Assembly: GCA_020796225.1 (NCBI GenBank)
Contig: CM036762.1
Coordinates: forward strand, 11,525,414-11,589,413
Direction of reading: 5' to 3'
Source: Arion vulgaris
Lineage: Eukaryota; Mollusca; Gastropoda; Stylommatophora; Arionidae
DNA: 64,000 bases
The position numbers and the translations under genes were made by a program. Positions 34,446 through 45,400 of this stretch are shown in pieces (position 1 is the first letter of the stretch; each line of letters starts with the position of its first letter). The notes under the pieces are model-generated. The model was not told where the DNA came from. It searched no databases and was given only the letters and a program-made list of their open reading frames with translations.

Positions 34446-35160
34446 TAGTTCAACGTAAGAAGTAATTCAACTACTATAGTTTCAACGTAAGAAGTAATTC
34501 AACTTCTATAGTTTCAACGTAAGAAATGATACAACTACTATAGTTTCAACGTAAGAAGTAATACAATTACCATAGCTTCACGTAAGAAGTAATTCAACTA
34601 CCATAGTTTCAACGTAAGAAATGATACAACTACTATAGTTTCAACGTAAGAAGTAATACAACTACCATAGCTTCACGTAAGAAGTGATACAATTACCATA
34701 GCTTCACGTAAGAAGTGATACAATTACCATAGCTTCATGTAAGAAGTAATACAACTACCATAGCTTCACGTAAGAAGTAATACAACTACCATAGCTTCAC
34801 GTAAGAAGTAATACAACTACCATAGCTTCACGTAAGAAGTAATACAACTACCATAGCTTCACGTAAGAAGTAATACAACTACCATAGCTTCAAGTAAGAA
34901 GTGATAAACTACCATAGTTTCACGTAAGAAGTAATACAACTACATACTTAAGTAAGATAATACAACTACCATAGTTTCAACGTAAGAAGTGATACAACTA
35001 CCATAGTTTCAACGTAAGAAGTGATGCAACTCATATAGTTCAAAGTAAGAAGTGATACGACTACCAATGCTCACGTAAAGTGATACAATTACCATTGCTC
35101 CACGTAAGAAGTAATACAACTCATATATTTCAACTTAAGAAGTGATACAACACGTATAGT
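34434..35160. repeat. 31-bp minisatellite seeded at the 3' end of gene B
   Basis: About 23 units of the form GAAGTAATACAACTACCATA plus GCTTCACGTAA. The first unit coincides with the last codons and stop of gene B (GAAGTGATACAGCTATGATA). The right part is noisy, with many one- or two-base losses. Confidence 0.92.
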
Positions 35161-35187
35161 TCGGAACTCGATACCTCTCACATTCAA

Positions 35188-36357
35188 ATGAATGTAAATT
35201 ATCCATCAACAATGTCTAACGGTCAAAGGGCGGTAACTGGCTGTCAACAAGAATCGCACGGGCAAAGGCGTGTAACTCGTCATTTAACAATGTCTCACAA
35301 TCAAAGAACGGTAGTCGATCGTCAGCTTATGTCTCACAGTCAGAGGACTGTAACAAAACAGTGTAAGAGACCAGGTCACAAATACATTATTCTAAGACAA
35401 CAGACGGTAACTCGACTTCAGAATAAGCGTCTCAGTCAAGACACAGTTATTAGTCCTTCACATTTATCTCTAATATTAATGAACACAAACTGGTCTTCTG
35501 CACCGGGTTCTGAGAGAAAGGAAAGTGACAATATCAAGGAAAGCGATAACATAAAGGAAAGTGACCAGACAAAGGAAAATGACGAGAGAAAAGAAAGTAA
35601 CAATACAAAGGCAAGTAACATTATAAAGGAGAGTGGCAGCTTCCAGTGCCCGATTTCCAATGAAAACATTGCGACAAGTTCTCCAGAGGTGCCTGCCAGT
35701 CATAATTCAGATTCTGGTAATTCCGTAAAAACACCAAGCCAAGAACATGTCTCAAATACTCCAACAACCTCTAAAAGTAATTCTTCTCCTCCTACGTCCG
35801 AGCCTCCCAAGGAAAAGCCGATTCCATGGTATCCATTCTTCCCAGCTATGCGTAGACCTCTAGAAACTGGTCCTCCATATACATGTATCAGTCATTTGAT
35901 GGGGAGGACTACCCCCAGCAGATACCCTCGTCAGCCTATAGCAGCCGGTATTCCATATATGTCTCACAGAAGTTTAGCTAGCTCTACGTGCACGCCACAC
36001 TGCAAACAAACAACAGATGTTACGCCGTACGTCTCTAAGAATCGTAAACGGCTTACTGGATCTCCTTGCATGACAAGCAGTGAATGGTCACAAAATGGTC
36101 CTTATTACATATCTAAAAGTCAAATATCGGTAACACGTCCTCCATACATATCTCCAAGTCAAAGAACGATCATCGCTCCACCTATTGCATCTCCCAGTCA
36201 TATAACCAACCCTGCTATTCCGTACATATCTCCCAGTCATAGGTCCATACCTGGTACACCATTCGTGTCTTTCAACCATCGGTCAGTGTCTAGTCCACCG
36301 AAGTTGTCTGAACATCAACGAACTGTCTCTGGTCGGCCATATACATGTCTCAGTTAG
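35188..36357 (+). CDS. 389-aa repeat-containing ORF, uncharacterised
   Basis: No signal peptide or membrane segment. Residues 1-95 hold degenerate repeats of the type MSHxQRTV. Residues 110-150 are a charged KESDN/IKES repeat. 150-215 is a Ser/Thr/Pro-rich linker. 215-389 are Pro-rich 13-residue repeats such as YISPSQRTIIAPP, YISPSHRSIPGTP and FVSFNHRSVSSPP. A candidate polyadenylation signal AATAAA lies at 36,438-36,443. The period is 39 bp, and the downstream non-coding array (36.5-37.5 kb) is a decayed relative of the same repeat. It may therefore be a real low-complexity, basic protein gene or an ORF that arose inside a minisatellite. No domain is recognised, and neighbouring gene B is unrelated in sequence. 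Confidence 0.45.
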   Translation: MNVNYPSTMSNGQRAVTGCQQESHGQRRVTRHLTMSHNQRTVVDRQLMSHSQRTVTKQCKRPGHKYIILRQQTVTRLQNKRLSQDTVISPSHLSLILMNTNWSSAPGSERKESDNIKESDNIKESDQTKENDERKESNNTKASNIIKESGSFQCPISNENIATSSPEVPASHNSDSGNSVKTPSQEHVSNTPTTSKSNSSPPTSEPPKEKPIPWYPFFPAMRRPLETGPPYTCISHLMGRTTPSRYPRQPIAAGIPYMSHRSLASSTCTPHCKQTTDVTPYVSKNRKRLTGSPCMTSSEWSQNGPYYISKSQISVTRPPYISPSQRTIIAPPIASPSHITNPAIPYISPSHRSIPGTPFVSFNHRSVSSPPKLSEHQRTVSGRPYTCLS

Positions 36358-36479
36358 AGAAGATCCAACTTTTTCTAGAACATTACTTCAGAACCACATG
36401 AGGAAAGATAGTCTTCATACATGCATGTAACTTATTAAATAAAGCTAATTATATCCCTTGCTTACGTTTATATAGTTCA

Positions 36480-37500
36480 GTCTATACATACTGACCTGGT
36501 ACATGTATTGCTGTATAATGTATGCGAGTCTCCATTTTGTAATTTAAAGAACAATAATAACTATTTAGTTCGTTACATATAGCTCTCAGTCAATGAAGAA
36601 AAATAGCAATTCCACAAAATGAATCTCAGTTACAACAGAAACCAAATAAAACGGCAGGTGTATGTCTATCATTATAAGCTAAATATAACTGGTTCTATCT
36701 GTTATTATCTCAGTAAAGGTAGTTGTCTTTCTCTTTCCTTGCGAAGTGCATGTTAATGGTTCTTCCTTTTTCTCAGTTCAGTGAAGTTAACTGCTTTTTA
36801 TAGATCTCTCAGTTCAGTGAAGTTAACTGTGTTTTCTTCAAACATTATATATCTCAGTTCAGTGAAGTTAACAGGTTTTTATATATCTTTCAGTTCAGTG
36901 AAGTTAACTGGTTTTAAAATATATATCTCAGTTCAGTGAAGTTAACTGTTTTTATAATCTTTCAGTTCAGTGAAGTTAACTGCTTTTTATACATCTTTCA
37001 GCTCAGTGAAGTTAACTGATTTTATATCTTTCAGTTCAGTAAAGTCAACTGGTTTTTATATATCTCTCAGTTCAGTGAAGTTAACTGGTTTTTAATATCT
37101 CTCAGTTCAGTGAAGTTAACTGTGTTTTAATATCTCTCAGTTCAGTGAAGTTAACTGGTTGTTTTATATCTCTCAGTTCAGTGAAGTTAACTGGTTATTT
37201 ATATCTCTCAGTTCAGTTGAAGTTAACTGGTTTTTAATCTCTCAGTTCAGTGAAGTTAACTGGTTATTTATGTCTTCAGTTCAGTGAAGTTAACTGGTTA
37301 TTTATATCTCTCAGTTCAGTGAAGTTAACTGATTATTTATGTCTCTCAGTTCAGTGAAGTTAGTTTATTCTCTCATTTCAGTGAAGTTAACTGTTATTTA
37401 TTCTCTAGTTCAGTGAAGTTAACTGGTTTTTATATCTCTCATTTCAGTGAAGTTAACTGGTTATTTATGTCTCTTAGCAAAGTAAAGTTAACGGCATGTT
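36480..37500. repeat. 33-36 bp minisatellite related to the 389-aa ORF repeat
   Basis: About 20 units with ATCTCTCAGTTCAGTGAAGT followed by TAACTGGTTTTTAT. In the open frame this reads YISLSSVKLTG, resembling YISPSQRTxxG of the upstream ORF. Units differ in length, so the frame does not persist. 36,480-36,780 contains more diverged units. Confidence 0.85.
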
Positions 37501-37909
37501 TATGTCTAATAAGATACTGGTTCTTCCTGTCCATCAGCTGAAAGAAGGTAACTGGTCGTTATGGCGTGTACGTTAATACAAAAATGAGAAATAACCATAC
37601 GTACATGTCTGGCAGTTAATGGAAGTCAACAGTTATCTTTATAATTCTGCTGTAGATATTATCTAGTCAGGAATAGACATCCACTGCTCGATTCCACTAG
37701 AGCAGCGCAAGACAAAAACATAAAACTACTACACTAGACAAAAACCCGGTAACAGTGTAATGACCAAAAGGAAGAGAAAATATAGAAAAGTATAAATTAT
37801 TTCTTATTCTATTCTATATTTTATTTACTTTATAATTCACAAATGTGATACAAGTATAAAACATAAAAACGGTAGTTTAACTTGAAAACTACAGCAGCCT
37901 ACTTTGGTT
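37501..37909. other. No recognisable feature
   Basis: AT-rich spacer between the minisatellite and a PLE terminus. I see no ORF or repeat. Confidence 0.35.
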
Positions 37910-37970
37910 TTTTTACGTGTTTCGCCATTGCTTTGCTACATAGTTTTACTGCAGTCTTCCTTTACATCGA
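37910..37970 (+). mobile_element. Penelope-like element terminus fragment
   Basis: ACGTGTTTCGCCATTGC, then CTACATAGTTTTACTGCAGT and CTTCC, is the reverse complement of the 10.6-kb terminus. The ATGTAGCAA variant between them defines a shared subfamily. Confidence 0.65.
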
Positions 37971-37974
37971 TACC

Positions 37975-38485
37975 ACTATTCACAAAGTGCAATGATGATA
38001 CAACTATTGACAAAGTGCAATGATGATACAACTATTGACAAAGTGCAATGATGATACAACTATTGACAAAGTGCAATGATGATACTACTATTGACAAAGT
38101 GCAATGATGATACAACTATTGACAAAGTGCAATGATGATACACTATTACAAAGTGCAATGATGATACACTATTGAAAAGTGCAATGATGATCTACCATCA
38201 TGTTATTCTACTTATATGTTGCATTGACTGATTGTTTACCATCTATTCACTTCAGTGCAACCTGATGATACCACTATTCCAAAGGAGATTATGATACAAC
38301 TATTGACAAGGGTGCAATGATGATACATATTACAAAGTGCAAATTATGATTCAACTATTGACAAAGTGCACTGATGATACCACTATTCACAAAGTGCAAT
38401 GATGATACCACTATTCACAAAGTGCAATGATGATACAACTATTCACAAAGTGCAATGATGATACCACTATTCACAAAGTGCGATG
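37975..38485. repeat. 28-bp minisatellite, about 17 units
   Basis: Units CAACTATTGACAAAGTGCAA plus TGATGATA. A less regular central stretch (38,165-38,340) shows base losses. Confidence 0.92.
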
Positions 38486-38519
38486 ATGATGGCCCTACCA
38501 TCAATCGTTCATTCGTACT

Positions 38520-38950
38520 TTCTTAGTTATTTGATTGATTGACTGATTGATTGGAACATCATCATTGCACTTCAGTGAGTAACCATGTGTGATCCAATCT
38601 CTTTCTCACACAGGAAGATCTCAGTGCAGTGCACAAACTCTGTAGCACTGGCGAGGGTCCCAAATGTAATTTTGAAGATGCTTAAAATATTTCTGCATGA
38701 ATTTTATTTTCAATCTTTACTAATGACATTTCCCGGGCTGCAGCTTTCCAGTCTATTTTTCTGATTTTGAACTGTCAAGAGTTCTCTTACATTGAACACA
38801 TGGACTACTTTTTATCGTCCGTCTCCGACTAGGAAATCAATCTCACATTGAGATCAGGGATCTCTTGAAAAATAACCATAAGGCTCCACGAGGGAGCGAA
38901 CCTGTTACCTTTGGCACTAAAGACGAGCACCTAGCCTCTATACAGGACCA
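38520..38950 (-). mobile_element. SINE family 2 copy
   Basis: GATTGATTGACTGATTGATTG start, CACTTCAGTGAGTAACCATG, TTTTATCGTCCGTCTCCGAC and GCACCTAGCCTC end. The tRNA-like head is on the minus strand. Confidence 0.75.
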
Positions 38951-39029
38951 CTTTCTTATTATGTTGTAACTATTGAAGTTCGTATCCAAGTAGCAGTTTC
39001 ATGTTTATGTTCTTTAAGTGTTTGTTCAC

Positions 39030-40285
39030 TAAAGATATTGTTATCAACGGAGAGAAAATAGAAAATGTGAACAGTTTTGAATATCTCGGATCATTGCTAA
39101 CATATGGAAATGGGATAAAGTAAATTAAAAGACGAGCAACTATGGATTCAGACAACTAAAAACAGTATGAAATACAACTGATAGGAAAACAAAGTTTAAA
39201 ATACTAAGAACATGCATATTCCCAGTGGCAACGTATGGGTGTGAAGCATGGACATTTAACAAGACAGTAGAAAAACATTTATTTATTTTATGAATGTTAG
39301 TGTTACAGCAAAGATTATCCGTATATCATGGACAGAAAAAGAACAAACAGATATATCATGAAGGAACAGAAACAAATAGATATATCATGGACAGAGAAGA
39401 GAATAAATAGATATTCATGGACAGAGAGAGAGAAAAATATTATTTCATGACAGAGAAGAGAACAAATAGATATATCATGGACAGAGAAGAGAATAAATAG
39501 ATATATCATGGACAGAGAAGAGAACAAATAGATATATCATGGACAGAGAAGAGAATAAATAGATATATCATGGACAAAGAAGAGAACAAATAGATATATC
39601 ATGGACAGAGAAGAGAATAAATAGATATATCATGGACAGAGAGAACAAATAGATATATCATGGACAGAGAAGAGAACAAATAGATATATCATGGACAGAG
39701 AGAACAAATAGATATATCATGGACAGAGAAGAGAACAAATAGATCTATCATGGACAGAGAAGAGAACAAATAGATATATCATGGACAGAGAAGAGAATAA
39801 ATAGATATATCATGGACAGAGAGAACAAATAGATATATCATGGACAGAGAAGAGAATAAATAGATATATCATGGACAGAGAAGAGAACAAATAGATATAT
39901 CATGGACAGAGAAGAGAACAAATAGATATATCATGGACAGAGAAGAGAACAAATAGATATATCATGGACAAAGAGAATAAATAGATATATCCAGAAATAA
40001 CTCAACATCAAAGAAAACTGGCTAATGCTACAAATAAGAAAGAGAAAGTTGAGGTATTTTGGACATATAAAAAGACATGAAGGGTTGGAGAAGAACATCA
40101 TGGAAGGAGGCATACCAACAATGAGAAGAAGAGGAAGACCACGGAGAAGATGGAGTCAGGATGTAACTGATGGTTTGAGCATGACAGCTGAAGAAACAGG
40201 ACATCTGGCCTATGAGAGAGTGAAATTCGGAAGGACTGTTGGGGTGGCAGAGTTCTGCTCAGGACAAGCTATTTCATGATGAAGA
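39030..40285 (+). mobile_element. LINE RT C-terminal part containing an internal minisatellite
   Basis: 39,030-39,330 encodes DIVINGEKIENVNSFEYLGS, a CEAW-like block and IRISWTEK. 40,000-40,285 encodes RKLRYFGHIKRHEGLEKNIM, GGIPTMRRRGRPRRRW, and DGLSMTAEETGHLAYERVKF, ending GACAAGCTATTTCATGATGA. The two parts are collinear with the 13.4-kb LINE tail (ILRIPWTKKRMN followed by IKRHDDLER), with the array at 39,330-40,000 between them. Confidence 0.85.
39330..39995. repeat. 31-bp minisatellite expanded inside a LINE
   Basis: About 21 units of ATAGATATATCATGGACAGA followed by GAAGAGAACAA (some lack three bases). The unit corresponds to the RISWTEKR(T/M)N codons of the host RT tail. Confidence 0.93.
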
Positions 40286-40319
40286 TGTGTATGAGCACAT
40301 TATTTACTGTAAATACTAA

Positions 40320-40600
40320 ATAAATGACATTCTTCACGCATTGAGAGAGTCTTTCCGGACAGAGGAGTTTCAGGGATGTGAATCCCACTCGCTGATCAGA
40401 TTGAGAGAGATGGGTGTCAATATTGGTGCAGCCCAAAAAGAACGAAATACTAAATATGCAAAGAGATTGATTAATCAACATCGAATGGGGTGTTGGGCAT
40501 CTGGACACTGCTGGATTTGCTGAGAAGGAGATCGGAGTACCTATGAACATGTCCGGAGTGCTATGATTCTAACTGATAACTAAATATACGACAGTTTCTA
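40320..40600 (+). mobile_element. LINE tail fragment (RNase H family)
   Basis: ESFRTEEFQGCESHSLIRLRE followed by KRLINQHRMGCWASGHCW, matching the 3' part of 11.0-11.8 kb. Confidence 0.7.
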
Positions 40601-40819
40601 GAAACATAGACACAAGTGCACGATTTCGCACGATTTCGCACCATTTATAAACATGGATGTGGATCACCAGTCAAGGTTTGTTTATGACTATCTTTTCTTC
40701 ATTTAATTTATTTTCTAGTAATGAACTATGCTTTTATTAATATTGAATTTATGTTTGCTTCGGTGAGACTAACATGAAGAGAAGAATCCTCTCTAACAGT
40801 TTCCATGTGACCAATTAGA

Positions 40820-40893
40820 ACGGATACCATACTCGGAGGACTGTTGGGGTGGCAAAGTTCTGCTCAGGACAAGCTATTTGATGATGATGACAC
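40820..40893 (+). mobile_element. Minimal LINE 3' end
   Basis: Only the last about 70 bases of the 20.8/40.0-kb family (GACTGTTGGGGTGGCAAAGT, CTCAGGACAAGCTATTTGAT, then a GAT run). Confidence 0.7.
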
Positions 40894-40984
40894 TATACAG
40901 TATAACAGTATAACAGTAGATGTAAAACTTTTAACTTGTCATTTAGTTTGTTTTTAAAATCGTATAAGCTGTATCGTTTCAGAA

Positions 40985-41440
40985 AATGAGAAGCATTATA
41001 TGCAACAAGTCATTGCCAATTGAGATCGGAATGAGAGTTATTCAGTGCTACATAGAACCAATACTCACATACGGATGCGAGTCATGGACATTAATCGAAC
41101 AGATCGAAAAATCTCTGACGGCTACAGAGACGGGGTTTTACAGAAGAATGATGAGAATCCATGGACTGCTAAAATGACTAATGTTGATATGTTTAATGAG
41201 GTCAAGACACAGAAAAAGCTTATAATCAATATAAGAATGAGGCAATCATCATTTTTCAGACATAGTAAAATCGAGGGCAGACGAGACGGAGGAAGACATG
41301 GAGAGAACGATTTTTATAACCTGACTTCATGGCACGGAAGATGGTCAACATCTGAGATCATAGCAAACAGCAGATACAGAGATTTGTGGAGATCCATGAT
41401 CACCTACCAAAGCCGGCACGGCACCTAATGATGATAATAA
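40985..41440 (+). mobile_element. LINE RT C-terminal fragment
   Basis: Frame 40,986-41,177 has GMRVIQCYIEPILTYGCESW and TGFYRRMMRIHG. The next frame continues KMTNVDMFNEVKTQKKLI, GRRDGGRHGENDF, and RYRDLWRSMI. One frameshift separates them. It ends in a GATGATAATAAT tail. Confidence 0.8.
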
Positions 41441-41889
41441 TACGTTACTTTGTATAACAATATGCCCTCTTGAACAGTGTGTATACACGTGTCGAATATT
41501 AGATATACCTGTCCTGAATACTGTTGGGGCCTAACGGTGTGAAACGTATTAATGTTCTTAACACAGAAGCGCACAGATCACAAAGACGGGTAACTTGCTT
41601 GATAAAATAATGAAGACGAACAAACAAAGAAAGAACGGCTCCTGTGAAACAAAAGTAACCCATGCATATTCCTGCATTCTACTTTTTGAATGTTTCGCAC
41701 AGGAAAATCGGGTACTTGCTCATCACTTTTCTCTTTCCCTTATGAATGTTCAGCCCTAGCTGCTGTGACCTCCTATCACATATGTTCAGTTAACCCTGCA
41801 TCTGGTTATGTGTATATGATAGGAGGGTTATATCATCAGATCCAAGTCCAGATTGCCCGATTGATCTATCAGAATACATTGAATTCCAT
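41441..41889. other. No recognisable feature
   Basis: A 72-codon ORF at 41,690-41,908 has no motif and overlaps the start of a minus-strand LINE. Nothing else is seen. Confidence 0.35.
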
Positions 41890-42430
41890 TTATAGTTGTA
41901 GCTATTGATGTCTTCATAATCTAGTTTATAGTCAGTAAGAACAACAAAGGTGATAGAAGGCATCCCTGTCGTAATCCTGTTCCTATTCCAAAAGTGTCAA
42001 TTAGTTTTCTCACATGAATAACTAAACATTTCATATATATGTTGTCTTGCAAGGTTAATAATTTTCTGTGGGATCCCATTCGGTCTCATACATTTTCAAA
42101 CGGTTTCCCTATCGACTCAGTCGAATGTTTTCTCATAATCCACAAATCTGATACAGAATGAGACGTTCCATTCGATACTCTTGCCCAGTGGCGGCTCGTG
42201 AAAATTTTTGTTGGTGGGGCCAGACATGTTGTTTCGGATAAATCATGGTTTTAGATTGCTATATTTTAATTTAAAATATAATAATTACACGTTATACATT
42301 ATTTTTGGTGGGGCGCGGCCCCACTGACCCTTATAGACTAGCCGCCACTGCTCTTGTCTATTATAATGCGCACTGTTCTAGATAATAGAATCACAAAAGT
42401 GCGATCGCCAGAGAGATAGAATCACAAAAG
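41890..42430 (-). mobile_element. LINE RT palm fragment carrying a MITE
   Basis: The minus strand reads SIEWNVSFCIRFVDYEKTFD (RT motif A), then LARQHIYEMFS-like and GLRQGC/LSPLL-like codons with stops. The sequence above the MITE continues the same element (IIIDK before SIEWN). Confidence 0.65.
42186..42350. mobile_element. 165-bp hAT-like MITE
   Basis: Terminal inverted repeats CAGTGGCGGCT at the left and AGCCGCCACTG-type at the right (GCCGCCACTG at 42,341-42,350). The 8-bp TSD is CTCTTGCC (42,178-42,185) and CTCTTGTC (42,351-42,358), with one mismatch. Inner subterminal GGTGGGGCC and GGCCCCACT also pair. There is no coding capacity. The 8-bp TSD and CAGTGGCGG ends are typical of non-autonomous hAT elements. 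Confidence 0.88.
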
Positions 42431-42492
42431 TGCGATAGCCAGAGAGGTAGAATCACAAAAGTGCGATAGCCAGAGAGGTAGAATCACAAAAG
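42387..42492. repeat. 31-bp tandem repeat, 3.5 units
   Basis: AGAATCACAAAAGTGCGATA followed by GCCAGAGAGGT. Confidence 0.88.
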
Positions 42493-42744
42493 TAACATTC
42501 AATCACTTTATTGTGTAGGATGTAGTTAACAAGATGAAAAAATAGTGGAGATATATAATAGTGTTACCAAGTAACAAGATAAGTCGACTTTTCGATTAAA
42601 ACGTTTTTATTTGTAAAGGCATACAAGACAGACTAAACGTCTCGATGTTGTGTGTCATTTGGCTTTTTTAACAGTTGTAATATCTTTGTCAAAGTCTATA
42701 TGTTGTGTTCTGTGACATTTGTTACTTTTGTTGTATCGTTTATC

Positions 42745-42835
42745 GTTAGCATTTTTGGTCAAAACATTGCTGCTATATTGTCATTGTTTTTGTATTTTGT
42801 AATACTACAGTACTTTGTTATTACGTGTTTCTCCA
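42745..42835 (+). mobile_element. Penelope-like element terminus fragment
   Basis: TTTTTGGTCAAAACATTGCT, TTGTCATTGTTTTTGTATTT and CAGTACTTTGTTATTACGTG followed by TTTC match the plus-orientated terminus of PLE2, with divergence. Confidence 0.6.
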
Positions 42836-43425
42836 TGTGTCATTAGATATTAGACACATTCAACTTCTTGATGTTGCTTGTTAAAGACCTTTCTGTTGAT
42901 ACGTAGATAAAACCTTCGCTATTTTGTTCTTTATAGAAACACCTTTCTTTGAGTTTTGCTAGTTTATTTCTTGAATATAGTGTTACTTTCGTCTTTCATT
43001 TGTTGAAAAAATGATACATTAAAAAAGATATGATGTTTTCTTTGTGCATCCAACATCAACGTACTCTACTATCTTATTGCTATACTCGTGAATCTTGTTG
43101 AATTTCATATTTCTCTGCTCTTTTTGTTAGTCAAGAAATTTCAATCGATCAGCTTGCATTAACACTTTTTTTTCCAACTTGTTTCAATTATGTAAAAGAA
43201 ATAATTTTTCTTTGTATTCACCACAAAATATTTTCTTTGATATGCTATACAAAGATTACTTGGGTCACTGCCACCATAATGGACCAAACAGGTCTCATAG
43301 GTTTTCAGTACTAATCTTACACTGGTGAGTACCATTTGTTGAGAATATTTATATTTAGATTATACGTTTAAATCATTGTTGTTAATATTTCAGTCTTTTA
43401 GAAAATGTCATAGTTTGTTTATGTG
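42836..43425. other. No recognisable feature
   Basis: AT-rich, with no ORF above 60 codons and no repeat that I can identify. Confidence 0.35.
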
Positions 43426-43427
43426 AG

Positions 43428-43675
43428 TCGCCCGTGTCGTCCCGGGGCCCGCAAGGGAAGCAAAGAATAATAACACTGTGACCTACACGGCATGTCGTAA
43501 GAGGCGACTGATGTCGGACCTAGGGAAGCTACCCTAGTAAATAAAAAGCAACGTTGAAATCGGATGTGCTGCCCTACTTGTAGGCGCATAACTGACACAA
43601 CGTATAACCGCTCTTAGGCTCAGATCACAGTGGTTAAAAAGTGTCCGATATAGAGCGTTCGAAGAAGAAGAAGTT
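43428..43675 (+). mobile_element. SINE family 1 copy
   Basis: GGGGCCCGCAAGGGAAGCAAAG start, GTCGTAAGAGGCGACTGATG, GGGAAGCTACCCTAGTAAAT, CTTGTAGGCGCATAACTGAC and the terminal GAAGAAGAAG. Confidence 0.8.
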
Positions 43676-43764
43676 TATATAAACAAAATGTTTATTTGTT
43701 ATTACATTCAGTATTGTTTTATTGACAATACGTTCCTTTGGTTTTTCTTTTAAATTTTAGACGT

Positions 43765-44190
43765 TTGATTAATTGATTAATTAATATGACCATCACAATT
43801 GCAATTCCGTGAATAATCATGTGTGCTCCGATCTCTTTCTTACACAAGAAGATCCCAGCGGCAGTGCACTAATTCCGATAAACCGGCGAGGGTCCCCGAT
43901 GTAATCTGTAAAATGGTTGCATTTTTGTGTAGGAATTTTATTTAAATCTGTTTTCAAATTAACTTAGCTCAGGCAGCGGCTTTGAAGCTTACTCGTATAG
44001 ATTGTTCAACTGTCAAGGGTCTTTTACTTGCAAAACTTGAACAGAGGACATACGTTTTATCGTGTTTCTCATATAGGACTTGATACTCGATCTCACCTAC
44101 ACTGAAATCAGAGATCTCTGGTAAAATATCCTTACTTCTCCCACGGGAAACAAACCGTGTATCTTTGGAATGAGAGACCAGCACTTAAAT
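43765..44190 (-). mobile_element. SINE family 2 copy
   Basis: TTGATTAATTGATTAATTAA start, GATCCCAGCGGCAGTGCACT, CAGGCAGCGGCTTTGAAGC and ACTCGATCTCACCTACACTG. The short minus-strand ORF 43,969-44,184 is within it. Confidence 0.75.
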
Positions 44191-44191
44191 C

Positions 44192-44545
44192 GACTTTTAG
44201 ACGTTGTTACTAATAGCTTTCACACCACATAGATCGACTTTTAGACGTTATTACTAATAACCTCACATCACATAGTCAGCTTTTAGACGTTGTTACTAAT
44301 AACCTCAACATCACATAGGTCAGCTTTTAGACGTTGTTACTAATAACCTCAACATCACATAGGTCAGCTTTTAGACGTTGTTACTAATAACCTCAACATC
44401 ACATAGGTCAGCTTTTAGACGTCGTTACTAATAACCTCAACATCACATAGGTCAGCTTTTAGACGTTGTTACTAATAACCTCAACATCACATAGGTCAGC
44501 TTTTAGACGTTGTTACTAATAACCTCAACATATATTTTCTAGACA
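44192..44545. repeat. 44-bp tandem repeat, 8 units
   Basis: Units contain CTTTTAGACGTTGTTACTAA and TAACCTCAACATCACATAGG. The first two units are shorter. Confidence 0.92.
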
Positions 44546-44984
44546 ACTCCAGATGTTTAAACGACGTACTTTGTTTAAATATGTTAGTGTAATCTGTGGT
44601 TTAAATTATAGATTTGTTTTTTATTTGTGGAACTATTTAGAACATATGATGATGCTCGTCCATCACGGGTGATGATGACCACACAAATGTTCGTTCATCC
44701 AAGGGAATGTAGTTGCGCCATGTTTGTCTGTGTGTGCGTAGATGACTGGTGAGCCCGATACGGGTTGAAATGTTCTTGTAGTGTGAATGATGAACATATA
44801 CATTAGAACATATACATACATAGACACACACTATCTTCTTTTCTCAGTCTATATATAAGTTGGTTTTACTTAACGTAAATATTAATTCTTGTTTATTGTG
44901 CACTAATTCCATCGCATATGATGAAAATATACCACAGTTTTTACAGATAGTGGAGTATAAAGCTTATTTTACTTCCATCAGACG
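44546..44984. other. No recognisable feature
   Basis: AT-rich spacer. A minus ORF at 44,637-44,831 has no recognisable domain. Confidence 0.35.
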
Positions 44985-45235
44985 CCCGAGTGGTTACTGA
45001 GGCCCACATTTGGGGTGTAAAGAATAGAACCACTGTTACCTGCCACACATGTCGTAAGAGGCAACTAAGGAGGTTTGGAATAAATCGGATGCACATGTCC
45101 TAAACGTGTAGAAGTCTATGCGTTTAGGGCTTACCAAACCAATGTGCAACGTATACATGTTCTTGGCAGAGATCGAACATATCACAAAGAGTGATTAAAT
45201 TTGGTCGTAAAGAACGAACGCAAAGAAGAAGAAGA
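44985..45235 (+). mobile_element. SINE family 1 copy (second subtype)
   Basis: Head ACGCCCGAGTGGTTACTGAG resembles a tRNA A-box region. Then GTCGTAAGAGGCAACTAAGG, AATCGGATGCACATG, CTAAACGTGTAGAAGTCTAT, and a GAAGAAGAAGAAG tail. Counterparts in reverse lie at 22.8 and 58.1 kb. Confidence 0.8.
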
Positions 45236-45242
45236 AGACTTC

Positions 45243-45400
45243 CATCAGTTATAGTTATATCAGTTATCAGTTATCAGTTATATCTGTTATCAGTTATATC
45301 AGTTATCAGTTTATCTGTTATCAGTTATATCAGTTATCATTATACAGTTATAGTTATAGTTATTAGTTATATCAGTTATCAGTTATATCTGTTATGAGAG
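45243..45400. repeat. Short irregular CAGTTAT repeat
   Basis: Alternating CAGTTATCAGTTATATCTGT blocks immediately after the SINE tail. Confidence 0.85.
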
